NCBI RefSeq assembly: GCF_039872765.1 | Contig: NZ_JBDPZC010000020.1 | Coordinates: 1-53,335 of the forward strand | Origin: Roseateles_B flavus | Lineage (GTDB): Bacteria; Pseudomonadota; Gammaproteobacteria; Burkholderiales; Burkholderiaceae_C | Direction: 5' to 3' | DNA: 53,335 bases | Shown: positions 24,451 through 33,423 of the stretch, in pieces | How positions within the stretch are numbered: the first letter of the stretch is position 1 | Layout: every line of letters begins with the position of its first letter | Made by a program: the position numbers and the translations under genes | Notes under the pieces: generated by a model | The model's input: the letters and a program-made list of their open reading frames with translations, nothing else | What the model was told of the DNA's origin: nothing | The model's database searches: none

Positions 24451-24514
24451 CCCTCCCGCGCCGGCCGACCGCCGGCGCGCCCTCCTTGCATCCCATGCGC
24501 CCGGAGTCTCACGC

Positions 24515-27112
24515 ATGAGCGATCTGCCCGTCCTGGGCGTGGCTGAGCTGCGCCAACACTTCAAGTCCGGCAAGCAGAGCCTGCTGGAGGCCTTCCGCGC
24601 CGCCGAGCCGACCGTGGCCGCGGCCAGCCGCCTGATGCGACAGCTGGCCGGGCATGTGGACCGCACGCTCGCGATGCTGTGGTCCCAGTCGGGCCTGCCA
24701 CCGGGCGCCGCCCTGCTGGCAGTGGGCGGCTACGGCCGGGGCGAGCTCTTTCCCTACTCCGACATCGACGTCCTCCTGCTCCTGCCCGAGGGGCTGGACG
24801 CCTACCAGCCCGGGCCGCTCAAGAGCGCCATCGAGGGCTTCATCACCGCCTGCTGGGACGTCGGCCTGGAGATCGGCTCCTCGGTGCGCACACTGGAGGA
24901 ATGCCTCAACGAGGCCGCCGGCGACATCACCATCCAGACCTCCCTGCTGGAGGCCCGCTGCCTGGCCGGCGAGCGCGGCCTGTTCAAGCGCTTCGAGCAG
25001 CAGATCCTGCAGGCGCTGGACCCGCGCGCCTTCCTGCGCGCCAAGCAGCTGGAGGCCCGCCAGCGCCACACCAAATACGACGACACGCCCTACGCCCTGG
25101 AGCCCAACTGCAAGGAAAGCCCCGGCGGCCTGCGCGACCTGCAGGTGCTGATCTGGGTCGCCCGCGCGGCCGGTCTGGGCAAGACCTGGCCCCAGCTCGC
25201 GGCCAAGGGACTGATCACGCCCTTCGAGAGCCGCCAGCTGCAGCGCAACGAGGGCGTGCTGAAGCTGATCCGCGCCCGGCTGCACGTGGTGGCGGGCCGG
25301 CGCGAGGACCGCCTGGTCTTCGACCTGCAGACCGCCGTGGCCCAGAGCTTCGGCTACGAGGGGAGCAAGGGCCAGCGCGCCTCCGAGGTGCTGATGCGGC
25401 GCTACTACTGGGCGGCCAAGGCCGTGACCCAGCTGCACCAGATCCTGATGCTGAACCTGGAGGAGCGCATCAACGGCTCGCAGGACGCCGCGATGCACCC
25501 CATCAACGAGCGCTTCCTGGACCGCGGCGGCATGCTGGAGGTCGCCAGCGATAACCTCTATCAGCGCGAGCCCCATGCCGTCCTGGAGACCTTCCTCGTC
25601 TACCAGCAGGCGCCGGGCATCAAGGGTCTCTCGGCCCGCACGCTGCGCGCGCTCTACAACGCCCGCGGGCTGATGGACGGCAAGTTCCGCAGCGACCCGG
25701 TCAACCGCGCGACCTTCCTGCGCATCCTCCAGGAAGGCAAGGGCCAGACCCACGCCTTCCGGCTGATGAACCAGACCTCGGTGCTGGGCCGCTACCTGTG
25801 GGTCTTCCGGGCCATCGTGGGCCAGATGCAGCACGACCTGTTCCACGTCTACACCGTGGACCAGCACATCCTGATGGTGCTGCGCAATGTGCGGCGCTTC
25901 TTCATCCCCGAGCACGCGCACGAGTACCCCTTCTGCTCCCAGCTGGCCGCACAGTTCGAGCGGCCCTACGTGCTCTACATCGCCGCCCTCTTCCATGATG
26001 TGGCCAAGGGCCGCGGCGGAGACCACAGCGAGCTGGGCGGCGAGGAGGTCCGGCGTTTCTGCCGCGCCCACAAGCTGCCCAAGGCCGATGCCGAGCTGGT
26101 GGAATTCCTCGTCAAGCAACACCTGACCCTCTCCCGCGTGGCCCAGAAGGAGGATCTCTCGGATCCCGAGGTGGTCGAGTCCTTCGCCAAGCTCGTGGGC
26201 GACGAGCGCCACCTGACGGCGCTGTACCTGCTCACCGTGGCCGACATCCGCGGCACCAGCCCCAAGGTCTGGAACGCCTGGAAGGGCAAGCTGCTGGAGG
26301 ACTGCTACCGCCTCACCCTGCGGCGTCTGGGCGGCGCTCAGATCAACCGCGAGGCCGAGATCGAGGCCCGCAAGCAGGAGGCCAGGCAAGACCTGGCCCT
26401 GCACTCCCAGCTGCCCGGCACCGAGGAGCCGCTGTGGAAGACGCTGGACCTCAGCTACTTCGCCCGCCAGGAGGCCGGCGAGCTGGCCTGGCATGCGCGC
26501 GCGCTGTGGCGCTATGTGCAGACGGCCGAGCCCGTGGTGCGCGCCCGCCCCTCGCCCGTGGGCGAAGGCCTGCAGGTGCTGGTCTACTCGCCGGACCGGG
26601 CCGACCTCTTCGCCCGCATCTGCGGCTACTTCGACGGCGCGGGCTTCAACATCCTGGACGCCAAGGTGCACACCACCCGCACGGGCTACGCGCTGGACAC
26701 CTTCCAGGTCATCGCCCCGGACCTGGACATGCACCACCGCGACCTCGTCTCCCTCGTCGAGACCCGCCTGCTGGCAGCGCTGATGGCGGAAGGGCCCTTG
26801 CCCGAGCCGCGCCGCGGCCGCCTCTCGCGTCGCGTCAAGAGCTTTCCCTACACGCCGCGCATCTCGCTGCGGCCGGACGAGCGCGCCCAGCGCTGGCTGC
26901 TGTCCATCAGCACCAGCGACCGCGCCGGCCTGCTCTACGCCATCGCCCGCGTGCTGGCCCGTCATCACATCAATCTGCAGCTGGCCAAGATTTCGACCCT
27001 GGGCGAGCGGGTGGAAGACACCTTCCTGATCGACGGTCCGGCGCTGCAGCAAAACAAGCTACAGCTGCAGGTCGAGGGCGAGCTGCTGGACGCGATTTCC
27101 CTGAGCAGCTGA
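24515..27112 (+). CDS. glnD: Bifunctional PII uridylyltransferase/uridylyl-removing enzyme
   Basis: An 865-aa nitrogen sensor that modifies PII proteins according to glutamine. The nucleotidyltransferase motif GGYGRGELFPYSDIDVLLL lies near 71-89. A GlnD PII-UTase domain follows, then an HD phosphohydrolase domain with LFHDVAKGRGGDHSELG near 490, and two C-terminal ACT domains (YSPDRADLFARICGYF near 691 and STSDRAGLLYAIARVL near 800). An RBS-like CCGGAG precedes the start. The length and domain order are standard. Confidence 0.97.
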   Translation: MSDLPVLGVAELRQHFKSGKQSLLEAFRAAEPTVAAASRLMRQLAGHVDRTLAMLWSQSGLPPGAALLAVGGYGRGELFPYSDIDVLLLLPEGLDAYQPGPLKSAIEGFITACWDVGLEIGSSVRTLEECLNEAAGDITIQTSLLEARCLAGERGLFKRFEQQILQALDPRAFLRAKQLEARQRHTKYDDTPYALEPNCKESPGGLRDLQVLIWVARAAGLGKTWPQLAAKGLITPFESRQLQRNEGVLKLIRARLHVVAGRREDRLVFDLQTAVAQSFGYEGSKGQRASEVLMRRYYWAAKAVTQLHQILMLNLEERINGSQDAAMHPINERFLDRGGMLEVASDNLYQREPHAVLETFLVYQQAPGIKGLSARTLRALYNARGLMDGKFRSDPVNRATFLRILQEGKGQTHAFRLMNQTSVLGRYLWVFRAIVGQMQHDLFHVYTVDQHILMVLRNVRRFFIPEHAHEYPFCSQLAAQFERPYVLYIAALFHDVAKGRGGDHSELGGEEVRRFCRAHKLPKADAELVEFLVKQHLTLSRVAQKEDLSDPEVVESFAKLVGDERHLTALYLLTVADIRGTSPKVWNAWKGKLLEDCYRLTLRRLGGAQINREAEIEARKQEARQDLALHSQLPGTEEPLWKTLDLSYFARQEAGELAWHARALWRYVQTAEPVVRARPSPVGEGLQVLVYSPDRADLFARICGYFDGAGFNILDAKVHTTRTGYALDTFQVIAPDLDMHHRDLVSLVETRLLAALMAEGPLPEPRRGRLSRRVKSFPYTPRISLRPDERAQRWLLSISTSDRAGLLYAIARVLARHHINLQLAKISTLGERVEDTFLIDGPALQQNKLQLQVEGELLDAISLSS

Positions 27113-27150
27113 GGCCCTCGGGCCGGCGCGGGCTCGCGTATGCTCGCCCC

Positions 27151-27642
27151 ATGCAGCCCGACGACACGACCCGCCCCGCCCAGATCCATCCGCTGTCCGA
27201 CGTGCAGAGCAGCGCCATCGGCCCAGGCACCCGGGTCTGGCAGTTCTGCGTGATCCTGCCCGGCGCCCGCATCGGCGCGGACTGCAACATCAATGCCCAG
27301 GTGCTGATCGAGAACGATGTGGTGCTGGGCGACCGCGTCACCGTCAAGAGCGGCGTGCAGCTGTGGGACGGCCTGCAGGTCGGGGACGACGTCTTCATCG
27401 GCCCCAACGCCACCTTCACCAACGACCCCACGCCGCGCTCCAAGCAGTACCCGGCCAGCTTCCAGACCACGCGCATCGAGCGCGGCGCCTCCATCGGCGC
27501 GAATGCCACCATCCTGGGCGGCGTCACCATCGGCGAAGGGGCCCTGATCGGCGCGGGCAGCGTGGTCACGCGCGACGTGCCGGCGGGCGAGCTGTGGGTG
27601 GGCAACCCGGCCCGCTCACGGGGGCCGGCCCCCAGGCGCTGA
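27151..27642 (+). CDS. Left-handed beta-helix sugar N-acetyltransferase
   Basis: A 163-aa hexapeptide-repeat protein with repeats such as IGPGTRV, IGADCNI, LGDRVTV, VGDDVFI and IGANATI forming a beta-helix. Its pattern, including the FTNDPTPRSK loop, resembles FdtC/WlbB-type enzymes that N-acetylate the 3-amino group of dTDP-3-amino-3,6-dideoxyhexose or UDP-amino sugars. It stands alone on the plus strand after glnD, but converges on a minus-strand aminotransferase of the same type of pathway 8 bp away. It is likely part of the surface-sugar system, and may be redundant with the acetyltransferase domain fused in the 325-aa WxcM-like protein. Confidence 0.85.
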   Translation: MQPDDTTRPAQIHPLSDVQSSAIGPGTRVWQFCVILPGARIGADCNINAQVLIENDVVLGDRVTVKSGVQLWDGLQVGDDVFIGPNATFTNDPTPRSKQYPASFQTTRIERGASIGANATILGGVTIGEGALIGAGSVVTRDVPAGELWVGNPARSRGPAPRR

Positions 27643-27650
27643 TCGGCTGA

Positions 27651-28757
27651 TCAGGCGCTGCGGCGCACCGCCTGCACCAGCTGGTCCAGCTGCTGCTCGC
27701 TCATGCCCGGCCACAGGGGCAGGCTCAGCACCTGCTTGTGGATGGCCTCGGCGATGGGGAAGTCCCCGGCGCGGTAGCCCAGCTCGGCATAGGCCGGCTG
27801 CAGATGGGGCGGCACGGGGTAGTGGATCAGCGTGCCGATGCCCTGCTGGGCCAGGGCGGCCTGCAGGCAGTCCCGGGCCTCATGGCGAACCACGAAGAGA
27901 TGCCAGGCGGGTTGCAGCCCGTCCGGCACCTGGGGCAGCTGCAGCGGGACGCCGGCCAGGCCCTCCAGCAGGCTGGCGGCCAGGCGGCGGCGCTCGCGGG
28001 TGGCCGCCTCCAGCTGGGGCAGCTTGGCGGCCAGCACCGCGGCCTGGATCTCGTCCAGGCGCGAGTTCACGCCCTTGCATTCGTTGTGGTACTTCTGGCG
28101 CGAGCCATAGTTGCGCAGCACGCGCACCTGCTCGTCCACCGCGGCCAGGTCCGTGGTCACGCCACCGCCATCGCCCATGGCGCCGAGGTTCTTGCCCGGG
28201 TAGAAGCTCCAGGCCGACACATCCGCGAGGCTGCCCACCGGCCGGCCGTGGTAGCGCGCGGCATGGGCCTGCGCGCAGTCGTCCAGCACCTTGAGGCCGT
28301 TGCGGCGGGCGATGTCCATCAGCGGGTCCATGTCCGCCGGCAGGCCGTAGAGATGCACCGGCAGGATGACCCGGGTGCGCGGCGTGAGGGCGGCCTCGAC
28401 GCGGGCCGGGTCGATGTTGAAGGTGAGCGGATCCGGCTCCACCGGCACTGGCGTCGCGCCGCACTGGCTGACGGCCAGCCAGGTCGCGATATAGGTGTTG
28501 GAGGGCACGATGACCTCGTCCCCCTCCCCCACGCCCAGCGCGCGCAGGCCCAGCGTCAGGGCATCCAGGCCGTTGGCCACGCCCGCGCAATGGGCGGCGC
28601 CCACGGACTGCGCATAGGCCTCCTCGAAGGCCGCCAGCTCCTGCCCCAGCAGGAACCAGCCGCTGCGGGCCACGCGCAGCAGGGCGGCGTCGATGGCGGG
28701 CTGGCTGGCCGCGTAGGCGGGCTGCAGATTGAGAAAAGGCAGGCTGGTGTCAGCCAT
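27651..28757 (-). CDS. DegT/DnrJ/EryC1 PLP aminotransferase, FdtB-like
   Basis: A 368-aa sugar aminotransferase. The PLP-binding lysine lies in SFYPGKNLGAMGDGG (K189). DDCAQAH (D159/D160 region) and the N-terminal FLNLQPAY start match FdtB/QdtB, which convert dTDP-3-keto-6-deoxyhexose to the 3-amino sugar. The start is the ATG at 28757 (MADTSLPF); upstream frame sequence is out-of-frame WxcM shadow. It is the last gene of the long minus-strand cluster and follows the WxcM-like isomerase, the enzyme that would supply its substrate. The dTDP-4-keto-6-deoxyglucose precursor must come from genes elsewhere. Confidence 0.88.
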   Translation of the reverse strand: MADTSLPFLNLQPAYAASQPAIDAALLRVARSGWFLLGQELAAFEEAYAQSVGAAHCAGVANGLDALTLGLRALGVGEGDEVIVPSNTYIATWLAVSQCGATPVPVEPDPLTFNIDPARVEAALTPRTRVILPVHLYGLPADMDPLMDIARRNGLKVLDDCAQAHAARYHGRPVGSLADVSAWSFYPGKNLGAMGDGGGVTTDLAAVDEQVRVLRNYGSRQKYHNECKGVNSRLDEIQAAVLAAKLPQLEAATRERRRLAASLLEGLAGVPLQLPQVPDGLQPAWHLFVVRHEARDCLQAALAQQGIGTLIHYPVPPHLQPAYAELGYRAGDFPIAEAIHKQVLSLPLWPGMSEQQLDQLVQAVRRSA

Positions 28758-28800
28758 CACGCATGCTCCTTGCCGGAGGGGTTCCCCGGTCCACGAATGC

Positions 28801-29778
28801 TCAGGCCCCGGGGCGGCCCAGGGCGGCGAGGAAGTCCTCGTACTTGCGAATGTAGTCATCCGCGGCATAGGTGTCCGACGCCAGCACCAGCAAAACGGCG
28901 TCCGGCGAGAACTGGTACTGGATTCCCCAGACCATGGGCGGGATGTGCAGGCCCATGCGGGCGCTGTCCAGGGTGATCTCGTCGCGCGCACGGCCGTCGT
29001 CCAGCACCACACTGACGCTGCCCTTCACGCAGACCAGGAACTGGTGGCAGGCCTTGTGCGCATGCTCGCCCCGCACCTCCTTGCTGGGCACGTCGTAGAC
29101 CATGAAGAAGCGCTGCGGCGTGAAGGGCAGATGGGTGCCGATCTCGCCGAAGCTCAGCGCGCCGCGCAGGTCCACGATCTTGGGCAGGGCCACCAGGCGG
29201 GCAGCGGCCACGTGCAGGGCCGGCGGGGCCTCGAGCTGGCTGGCGGCGCGCGGCGCGGCTGGCAGGTCCAGGTGCGGCGTGTCCGCGTAGCCGACGATGT
29301 GCGCCGGATTGCCGCTGACGATGGCATTGGGCGGCACGTCACGCGTCACCACCGCGCCGTCCTGCACCCGGGCGCGCGGGCCGATGCAGAGGCCGCCGCG
29401 GACGGTCGCATTGGCGCCGATGGTGGCGCCCGCGCCGACGCGCGTCACCGCCGCGGCTCCGTCGGCACCGGAGGCCCCGCTGAAGACCGTGTTGGGACCG
29501 ATGCTGACATCCGCCTCCACCACCAGCGGGGACCACAGCTGCGCGCCGGGCCGCACGCGGACCCGCGGGCCCAGTTGCACCTCGCCGTCGATCAGAGCGT
29601 GGTCGCCGATCTCGGTGTCCTCGCCCAGGCGCGCGCCCGGCAGCACATGGGCGAAGGCGCCAATGCGGCTGCCCGGGCCGATGAAGGGCGATTCGACCAG
29701 GGCATGGCTGTGGATGAAGACATCCGGGCACGATGCGGCAGCAGTTGCGGCAGCAGTTGCGGCGGTTGGGAGGCTCAT
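28801..29778 (-). CDS. Bifunctional WxcM-like: acetyltransferase plus FdtA-type 3,4-ketoisomerase
   Basis: A 325-aa two-domain protein. Residues about 20-170 form a left-handed beta-helix acyltransferase (repeats IGPGSRI, LGEDTEI, IGPNTVF, IGANATV, then GNPAHIVG). Residues about 195-320 form a WxcM/FdtA cupin domain with RFFMVYDVPSKEVRGEHAHK, where the HxH pair is catalytic in sugar 3,4-ketoisomerases. In Xanthomonas WxcM and related fusions the isomerase and acetyltransferase work on the same dTDP-3-amino-3,6-dideoxygalactose path. The N-terminus has a GCAGCAGTT-type microsatellite encoding alanines (29735-29770). Start: ATG at 29778. Confidence 0.88.
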   Translation of the reverse strand: MSLPTAATAAATAAASCPDVFIHSHALVESPFIGPGSRIGAFAHVLPGARLGEDTEIGDHALIDGEVQLGPRVRVRPGAQLWSPLVVEADVSIGPNTVFSGASGADGAAAVTRVGAGATIGANATVRGGLCIGPRARVQDGAVVTRDVPPNAIVSGNPAHIVGYADTPHLDLPAAPRAASQLEAPPALHVAAARLVALPKIVDLRGALSFGEIGTHLPFTPQRFFMVYDVPSKEVRGEHAHKACHQFLVCVKGSVSVVLDDGRARDEITLDSARMGLHIPPMVWGIQYQFSPDAVLLVLASDTYAADDYIRKYEDFLAALGRPGA

Positions 29779-29901
29779 GGGCTCGTGGGCAGGCAGGCGG
29801 CGATGAGGCATCCTATAGCGTCGGGCGCCGGCGCATCGCCTTGATTGACGGGTCGGCGCCGCCCTGTTTCGCCGGACGCGGCATCGGCGCCACGGCAGCC
29901 C

Positions 29902-31602
29902 TCAGCGCAGGTACTGCAGCAGCGGGGGCGAGTCGGCCAGGCGCTGGGCCAGCCGGGCATGCTGGCGGCGCTGGAAGTCCCATTGCAGCGCGGGGTCGCG
30001 CCACCAGGCATCCAGCTCGTCCAGGCATTCGCCCAGGGGCAGCGAGGGCACGAGCTCGCGGTCCAGCAGGGCCTTCTCCTCCCACACGAGGGCGCGCAGC
30101 TGGCAGTGCAGCATGGGCACGGCATGCATCAGGGGCTCGATGGCGGCGCTGGTGGGGATGTCATAGCCCAGGCAGGCGTCGCAGCCCTGGACAAAGGCCA
30201 CCAGGGGCTGGGCCACACCGCGCTGCAGGCTCTCCGGTGTCACCCCCAGCGACTCCTGCAGCAGCAGCGGGAAACCCTCGGTCGGCTTGTAGCGCAGCAG
30301 CACCTCCACCCCACGGCGGCGGCCCCAGTCCAGCAGCTGGCGCAGACCGTCGAGGTAGGCGTGGATGTCCGCGGTGCTGAGCCCGTTGTGCGACAGGCCG
30401 CTCAGCAGCACGCCCAGCGTGCGCAGCGGCTGGGCCGGGGCCTGCGCGGGCACCGGCTGGTGGCGCTCGCCGAAGCGCAGCAGGGCGCCCGGCACGCGGC
30501 GGTCGTCGGTGTCCCGGCAGTCCGCGCCCTGCACCGGATGGTGCAGGCATTGCATCTGGCCGCCCAGCTTGGGCAAGGGGATGTTCTGGAACTTGGCGTG
30601 CGGCAGCATCAGCACCGGCAGGCGGTGGCGGCGGGCCAGGCTCAGCAGCCCGCCCAGCAGGCCCGAATCGTGGTTGGACAGCAGCAGCTGCCCGGGCAGC
30701 GCCTGCACCCGCTGCTCGATGTCATGGAACAGCGTGAACTGCAGCAGCAGGGCCTCGACCAGGGCCTGGGCCTGCAGCTGGATGAAGGCCTCGTTGCGCA
30801 GCTCAGACGCGAGCAGCTGCAGCACGACGGGCCGGACCCGCGCCGCCAGTTCCTCGCACTGCTGCTGATGCGCCGGCCCCAGCGCGGCGCGCACCTCGTC
30901 CAGGGGCCGCAGCGGCAGCCGCTCGATGCCGGTCAGCTCGACGTCGTAGAACTGCGCAGGCACCTGCAGGCAGTCGCCCTGGGCGGCCAGGATCTGGGCG
31001 GCCAGGTAGTCCTTGTCATAGAAGCAGGTGGGCAGGTGGGCCCAGCGCCTGGCCGCGGGACGCTGCTCGAGCGGGCGCCAGTCCGGCAGTTCCGGCCCGG
31101 GCAGCTGGCCGGCGTCATAGAGATAGCTGCGGTGCTGCACGCCCGCGCCCTGCAGCGCGGCCGCCATGGCCATGCAGGCAGCGCCCGAAGGCTGGCCGTA
31201 GCGGTAGGGAGCGGCGGCACCGAGCAGGTGGACCAGCGCGCCGGCCGGCGCGTCCTCGGCCAGGCAGCGCCCCAGGGCCGCATAGCCCCGCAGGTTCAGC
31301 AGGGCGTAGAAGGCGTTGAAGTAGCCCCACTGGCAGCCCTCGGCCTCGGGCAGCAGCTCGGCGAGCACGGCATCGAGGCGCGCCTGGTAGGCCGCCATGT
31401 CCGAGCGCGCCCGCCGGAACACCTCGCTCATGAAGCCGGGGCCCACGGTCCTGGCCAGCCGGGCATTGCCCAGGCCCAGGCTGCGGGCCTGGTCGAAGAG
31501 CTGGGGATCGAAGAGCAGCAGCTCGGCGCCCTCCAGCTGATTCTGCAGGGCTGCGGCGGCCGGCAGATCCAGGCGATGGGTGACGGTGATCAGCGGCTTC
31601 AT
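29902..31602 (-). CDS. Unknown 566-aa protein of the glycan cluster, possible glycosyltransferase
   Basis: No family is recognised with certainty. It is soluble-looking, with no signal peptide and only weakly hydrophobic segments. The C-terminal third (about 390-520) has features seen in GT-B carbohydrate transferases such as capsule or sialyl-type enzymes: VEVLLRYKPTEGFP, a DACLGYDIPTSAAIEPLMHAVPML stretch where a Ser/Ala/Glu loop would contact the donor, and a following short segment. The middle has an SNHDSGLLGGLLSLARR segment resembling a GT-B linker. Its start overlaps the stop of the SpsF-type cytidylyltransferase by 4 bp. The best guess is that it transfers the CMP-activated ulosonate made by its neighbours; this is inference from position and weak pattern. 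Confidence 0.6.
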   Translation of the reverse strand: MKPLITVTHRLDLPAAAALQNQLEGAELLLFDPQLFDQARSLGLGNARLARTVGPGFMSEVFRRARSDMAAYQARLDAVLAELLPEAEGCQWGYFNAFYALLNLRGYAALGRCLAEDAPAGALVHLLGAAAPYRYGQPSGAACMAMAAALQGAGVQHRSYLYDAGQLPGPELPDWRPLEQRPAARRWAHLPTCFYDKDYLAAQILAAQGDCLQVPAQFYDVELTGIERLPLRPLDEVRAALGPAHQQQCEELAARVRPVVLQLLASELRNEAFIQLQAQALVEALLLQFTLFHDIEQRVQALPGQLLLSNHDSGLLGGLLSLARRHRLPVLMLPHAKFQNIPLPKLGGQMQCLHHPVQGADCRDTDDRRVPGALLRFGERHQPVPAQAPAQPLRTLGVLLSGLSHNGLSTADIHAYLDGLRQLLDWGRRRGVEVLLRYKPTEGFPLLLQESLGVTPESLQRGVAQPLVAFVQGCDACLGYDIPTSAAIEPLMHAVPMLHCQLRALVWEEKALLDRELVPSLPLGECLDELDAWWRDPALQWDFQRRQHARLAQRLADSPPLLQYLR

Positions 31603-32348
31603 GCCCGGCCCCCTGCCTGGGAGGCCAGCAGCGCCTGGACGCAGTCCTGTGCCGGGCTGTCCAGCGTCAGGCCGGATTCGTCCACCAGGGACTGCAGCCG
31701 CTGCAGATGGGCCGGCTCGTCGACATCGAAGCGCAGTTCAGGGAAGGCCAGCGCCGCCGGGGCGCGGGGACAGGTCTTGCGGCAGTCGCGCGCCCAGGGG
31801 GTGGTCTCGTCCCACAGGGCGAGGGTCACGTGCTCGCGGTGGCGGGGCTCGGCACACTCGGCAGCGAGCCGGTGCAGCAGCGCGGCCGGCAGGATCTCGG
31901 CACCGAAGCCATCGGCAAAGCCGCTGCCCAGACGATCGAGGTGGTTGCAGGCGTAGTCGCAGTCGCTGGCGGCGTAGAAGTCCACGAGCTGGTCCACCAC
32001 GGCGCCGTCGATGAAGGGGTTGTCGGCGCAGACGCGCACCACGGTGTCCGCTCCGAACTGGCGCGCGGCCTGGCTGAAGCGGTCCAGCACGTCGGATTCG
32101 CTGCCGGTGAAGGTGGCCACGCCCATGGACTGCGCCAGCTCGACCAGGGCGGCATCGCGCGGGAGCTCGGTGGTGGCCAGCACCAGGGTGTGGAGGCGCT
32201 GCGCCCGCTTCAGGCGCTCCAGCACCCAGGCCAGCAGCGGCCGGCCCGCCAGCGGCGCCATCATCTTGCCGGGAAAGCGGCTGGAGCCCATGCGGGCCTG
32301 CACCACGGCCACCACGCGGCCTGGCCGTGCGGGTCGGGGGTCACTCAT
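31599..32348 (-). CDS. SpsF-type cytidylyltransferase (CMP-ulosonate synthetase-like)
   Basis: A 249-aa CTP-dependent nucleotidyltransferase of the SpsF/NeuA/KdsB superfamily. The nucleotide-binding signature is QARMGSSRFPGKMM (about 17-30), followed by LVLATTELPRD and VRVCADNPFIDG. Acid-sugar cytidylyltransferases activate sialic, legionaminic or Kdo-like acids as CMP sugars. SpsF-type relatives are found with SpsE/NeuB synthases. The NeuB-like synthase is encoded 4 bp upstream, so the pair probably makes and activates a ulosonic acid. Start is the ATG at 32348. Confidence 0.85.
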   Translation of the reverse strand: MSDPRPARPGRVVAVVQARMGSSRFPGKMMAPLAGRPLLAWVLERLKRAQRLHTLVLATTELPRDAALVELAQSMGVATFTGSESDVLDRFSQAARQFGADTVVRVCADNPFIDGAVVDQLVDFYAASDCDYACNHLDRLGSGFADGFGAEILPAALLHRLAAECAEPRHREHVTLALWDETTPWARDCRKTCPRAPAALAFPELRFDVDEPAHLQRLQSLVDESGLTLDSPAQDCVQALLASQAGGRA

Positions 32349-32352
32349 CGGC

Positions 32353-33423
32353 TCAGGCGCCCTGCCCCAGATCGGCCCATTGCAGCACGTGGTCGGACTC
32401 CAGCGCGCGCAGCACCGGCCGGCCCAGCACGTCATCCCAGTGCAGGGGGCTGATCCCGGTGCCTGGGCGCTTGTAGGTCAGGTGGGCCTCGCTGAGGACC
32501 TCGCCGGCGGCCACGTCGCGGGTCAGCACGATGGAGCGGCGGGCATTGGCGCGCGCCGGGCCTTCGGTGGGCGTGGGCTGCTTGTGATCGCTCTCGCCCA
32601 GCAGATCGTGCACCGTGTCCAGGGCCGTCATGAAGCGGCGCAGGTCATGCACGTCCATGGCGTGGTAGTGGTCGTTGCCCGGCAGGGTCTTGTCATGGGT
32701 GAAGTGCTTCTCCAGGACGACGGCGCCCAGCAGGTGCGCGCTCATCAGCGGGTACATGGCCTCGTCGGGCAGGGTGTGGTCGGAGTAGCCGATCAGCAGC
32801 TCCGGATAGGCCCGCTGCAGGCCCTTGATCATGCGCAGATGGGCCTGGGCATTGGGCGTGGGGTAGTTCAGCACGCAGTGCAGCAGCACCAGCTCGCGGC
32901 AGCCGGCGGCGCGCAGGGTCTGCACGGCCATGTCGATCTCGCCCAGCGTGGAGGCGCCGGTGGACAGCACCACCGGTTTGCCCTTGGCCGCGATCTTGCG
33001 CAGGAAAGGGACGTTGGTGAGGTCGGCCGAGGCGATCTTGTGGAAGGGCATCAGATCGTCCAGGAACTCCACCGCGGCGTCGTCGAAGGCGGTGGAGAGG
33101 AAGTCGATGCCGACCTGCTCGCAGTGACGGGCCAGGGCGCGGTACTCCTCGGGCCCGAAGCGGTCGTACTTCTTGAAGAGCTCGAACTGGCTGCGCGTGG
33201 GCTCCTTGCTGATGTCCCAGTAGAACGGCGAATGCCTGGAGGCCAGGGTCTCGGCCTTGTAGCTCTGGAACTTCGCGGCGTCGGCACCGCCCTCCTTGGC
33301 CAGCTCGATCAGGCGCTTGGCCTGGTCCAGGGAGCCCTCGTGGTTGACGCCGATCTCGGCGATCACATAGGGGCGGCTGTCGGGGGTGAGGCGGCGCTGG
33401 CCGAGGGTCACCGTGGGGGTCAT
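32353..33423 (-). CDS. NeuB/SpsE-family ulosonic acid synthase
   Basis: A 356-aa enzyme condensing PEP with an aldose or N-acyl-aminosugar to give an alpha-keto acid sugar. The TIM barrel begins YVIAEIGVNHEGS (about 19-31), followed by GGADAAKFQSYKAETL, the active-site region HKIASADLTN and VVLSTGAST, then HCVLNYPT and GYSDHT. A C-terminal SAF/antifreeze-like domain is present (ARRSIVLTRDVAAGE). Products in this family include sialic, legionaminic and pseudaminic acids; the product here cannot be read directly. It overlaps the GT2 gene by 4 bp. Combined with KdnA and KdnB homologues, it suggests an unusual terminally aminated ulosonate. Confidence 0.9.
   Translation of the reverse strand: MTPTVTLGQRRLTPDSRPYVIAEIGVNHEGSLDQAKRLIELAKEGGADAAKFQSYKAETLASRHSPFYWDISKEPTRSQFELFKKYDRFGPEEYRALARHCEQVGIDFLSTAFDDAAVEFLDDLMPFHKIASADLTNVPFLRKIAAKGKPVVLSTGASTLGEIDMAVQTLRAAGCRELVLLHCVLNYPTPNAQAHLRMIKGLQRAYPELLIGYSDHTLPDEAMYPLMSAHLLGAVVLEKHFTHDKTLPGNDHYHAMDVHDLRRFMTALDTVHDLLGESDHKQPTPTEGPARANARRSIVLTRDVAAGEVLSEAHLTYKRPGTGISPLHWDDVLGRPVLRALESDHVLQWADLGQGA

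Noticed and set aside
24509..27052. Minus-strand open frame of about 850 codons opposite glnD
   Set aside because: Antisense shadow; Gln/His/Leu-rich and without any motif, while glnD is complete on the plus strand.
29735..29770. GCGGCAGCAGTT-type microsatellite at the start of the WxcM-like gene
   Set aside because: A short trinucleotide-based alanine repeat in a coding N-terminus, not multiple of a phase-variable unit that would shift the frame.
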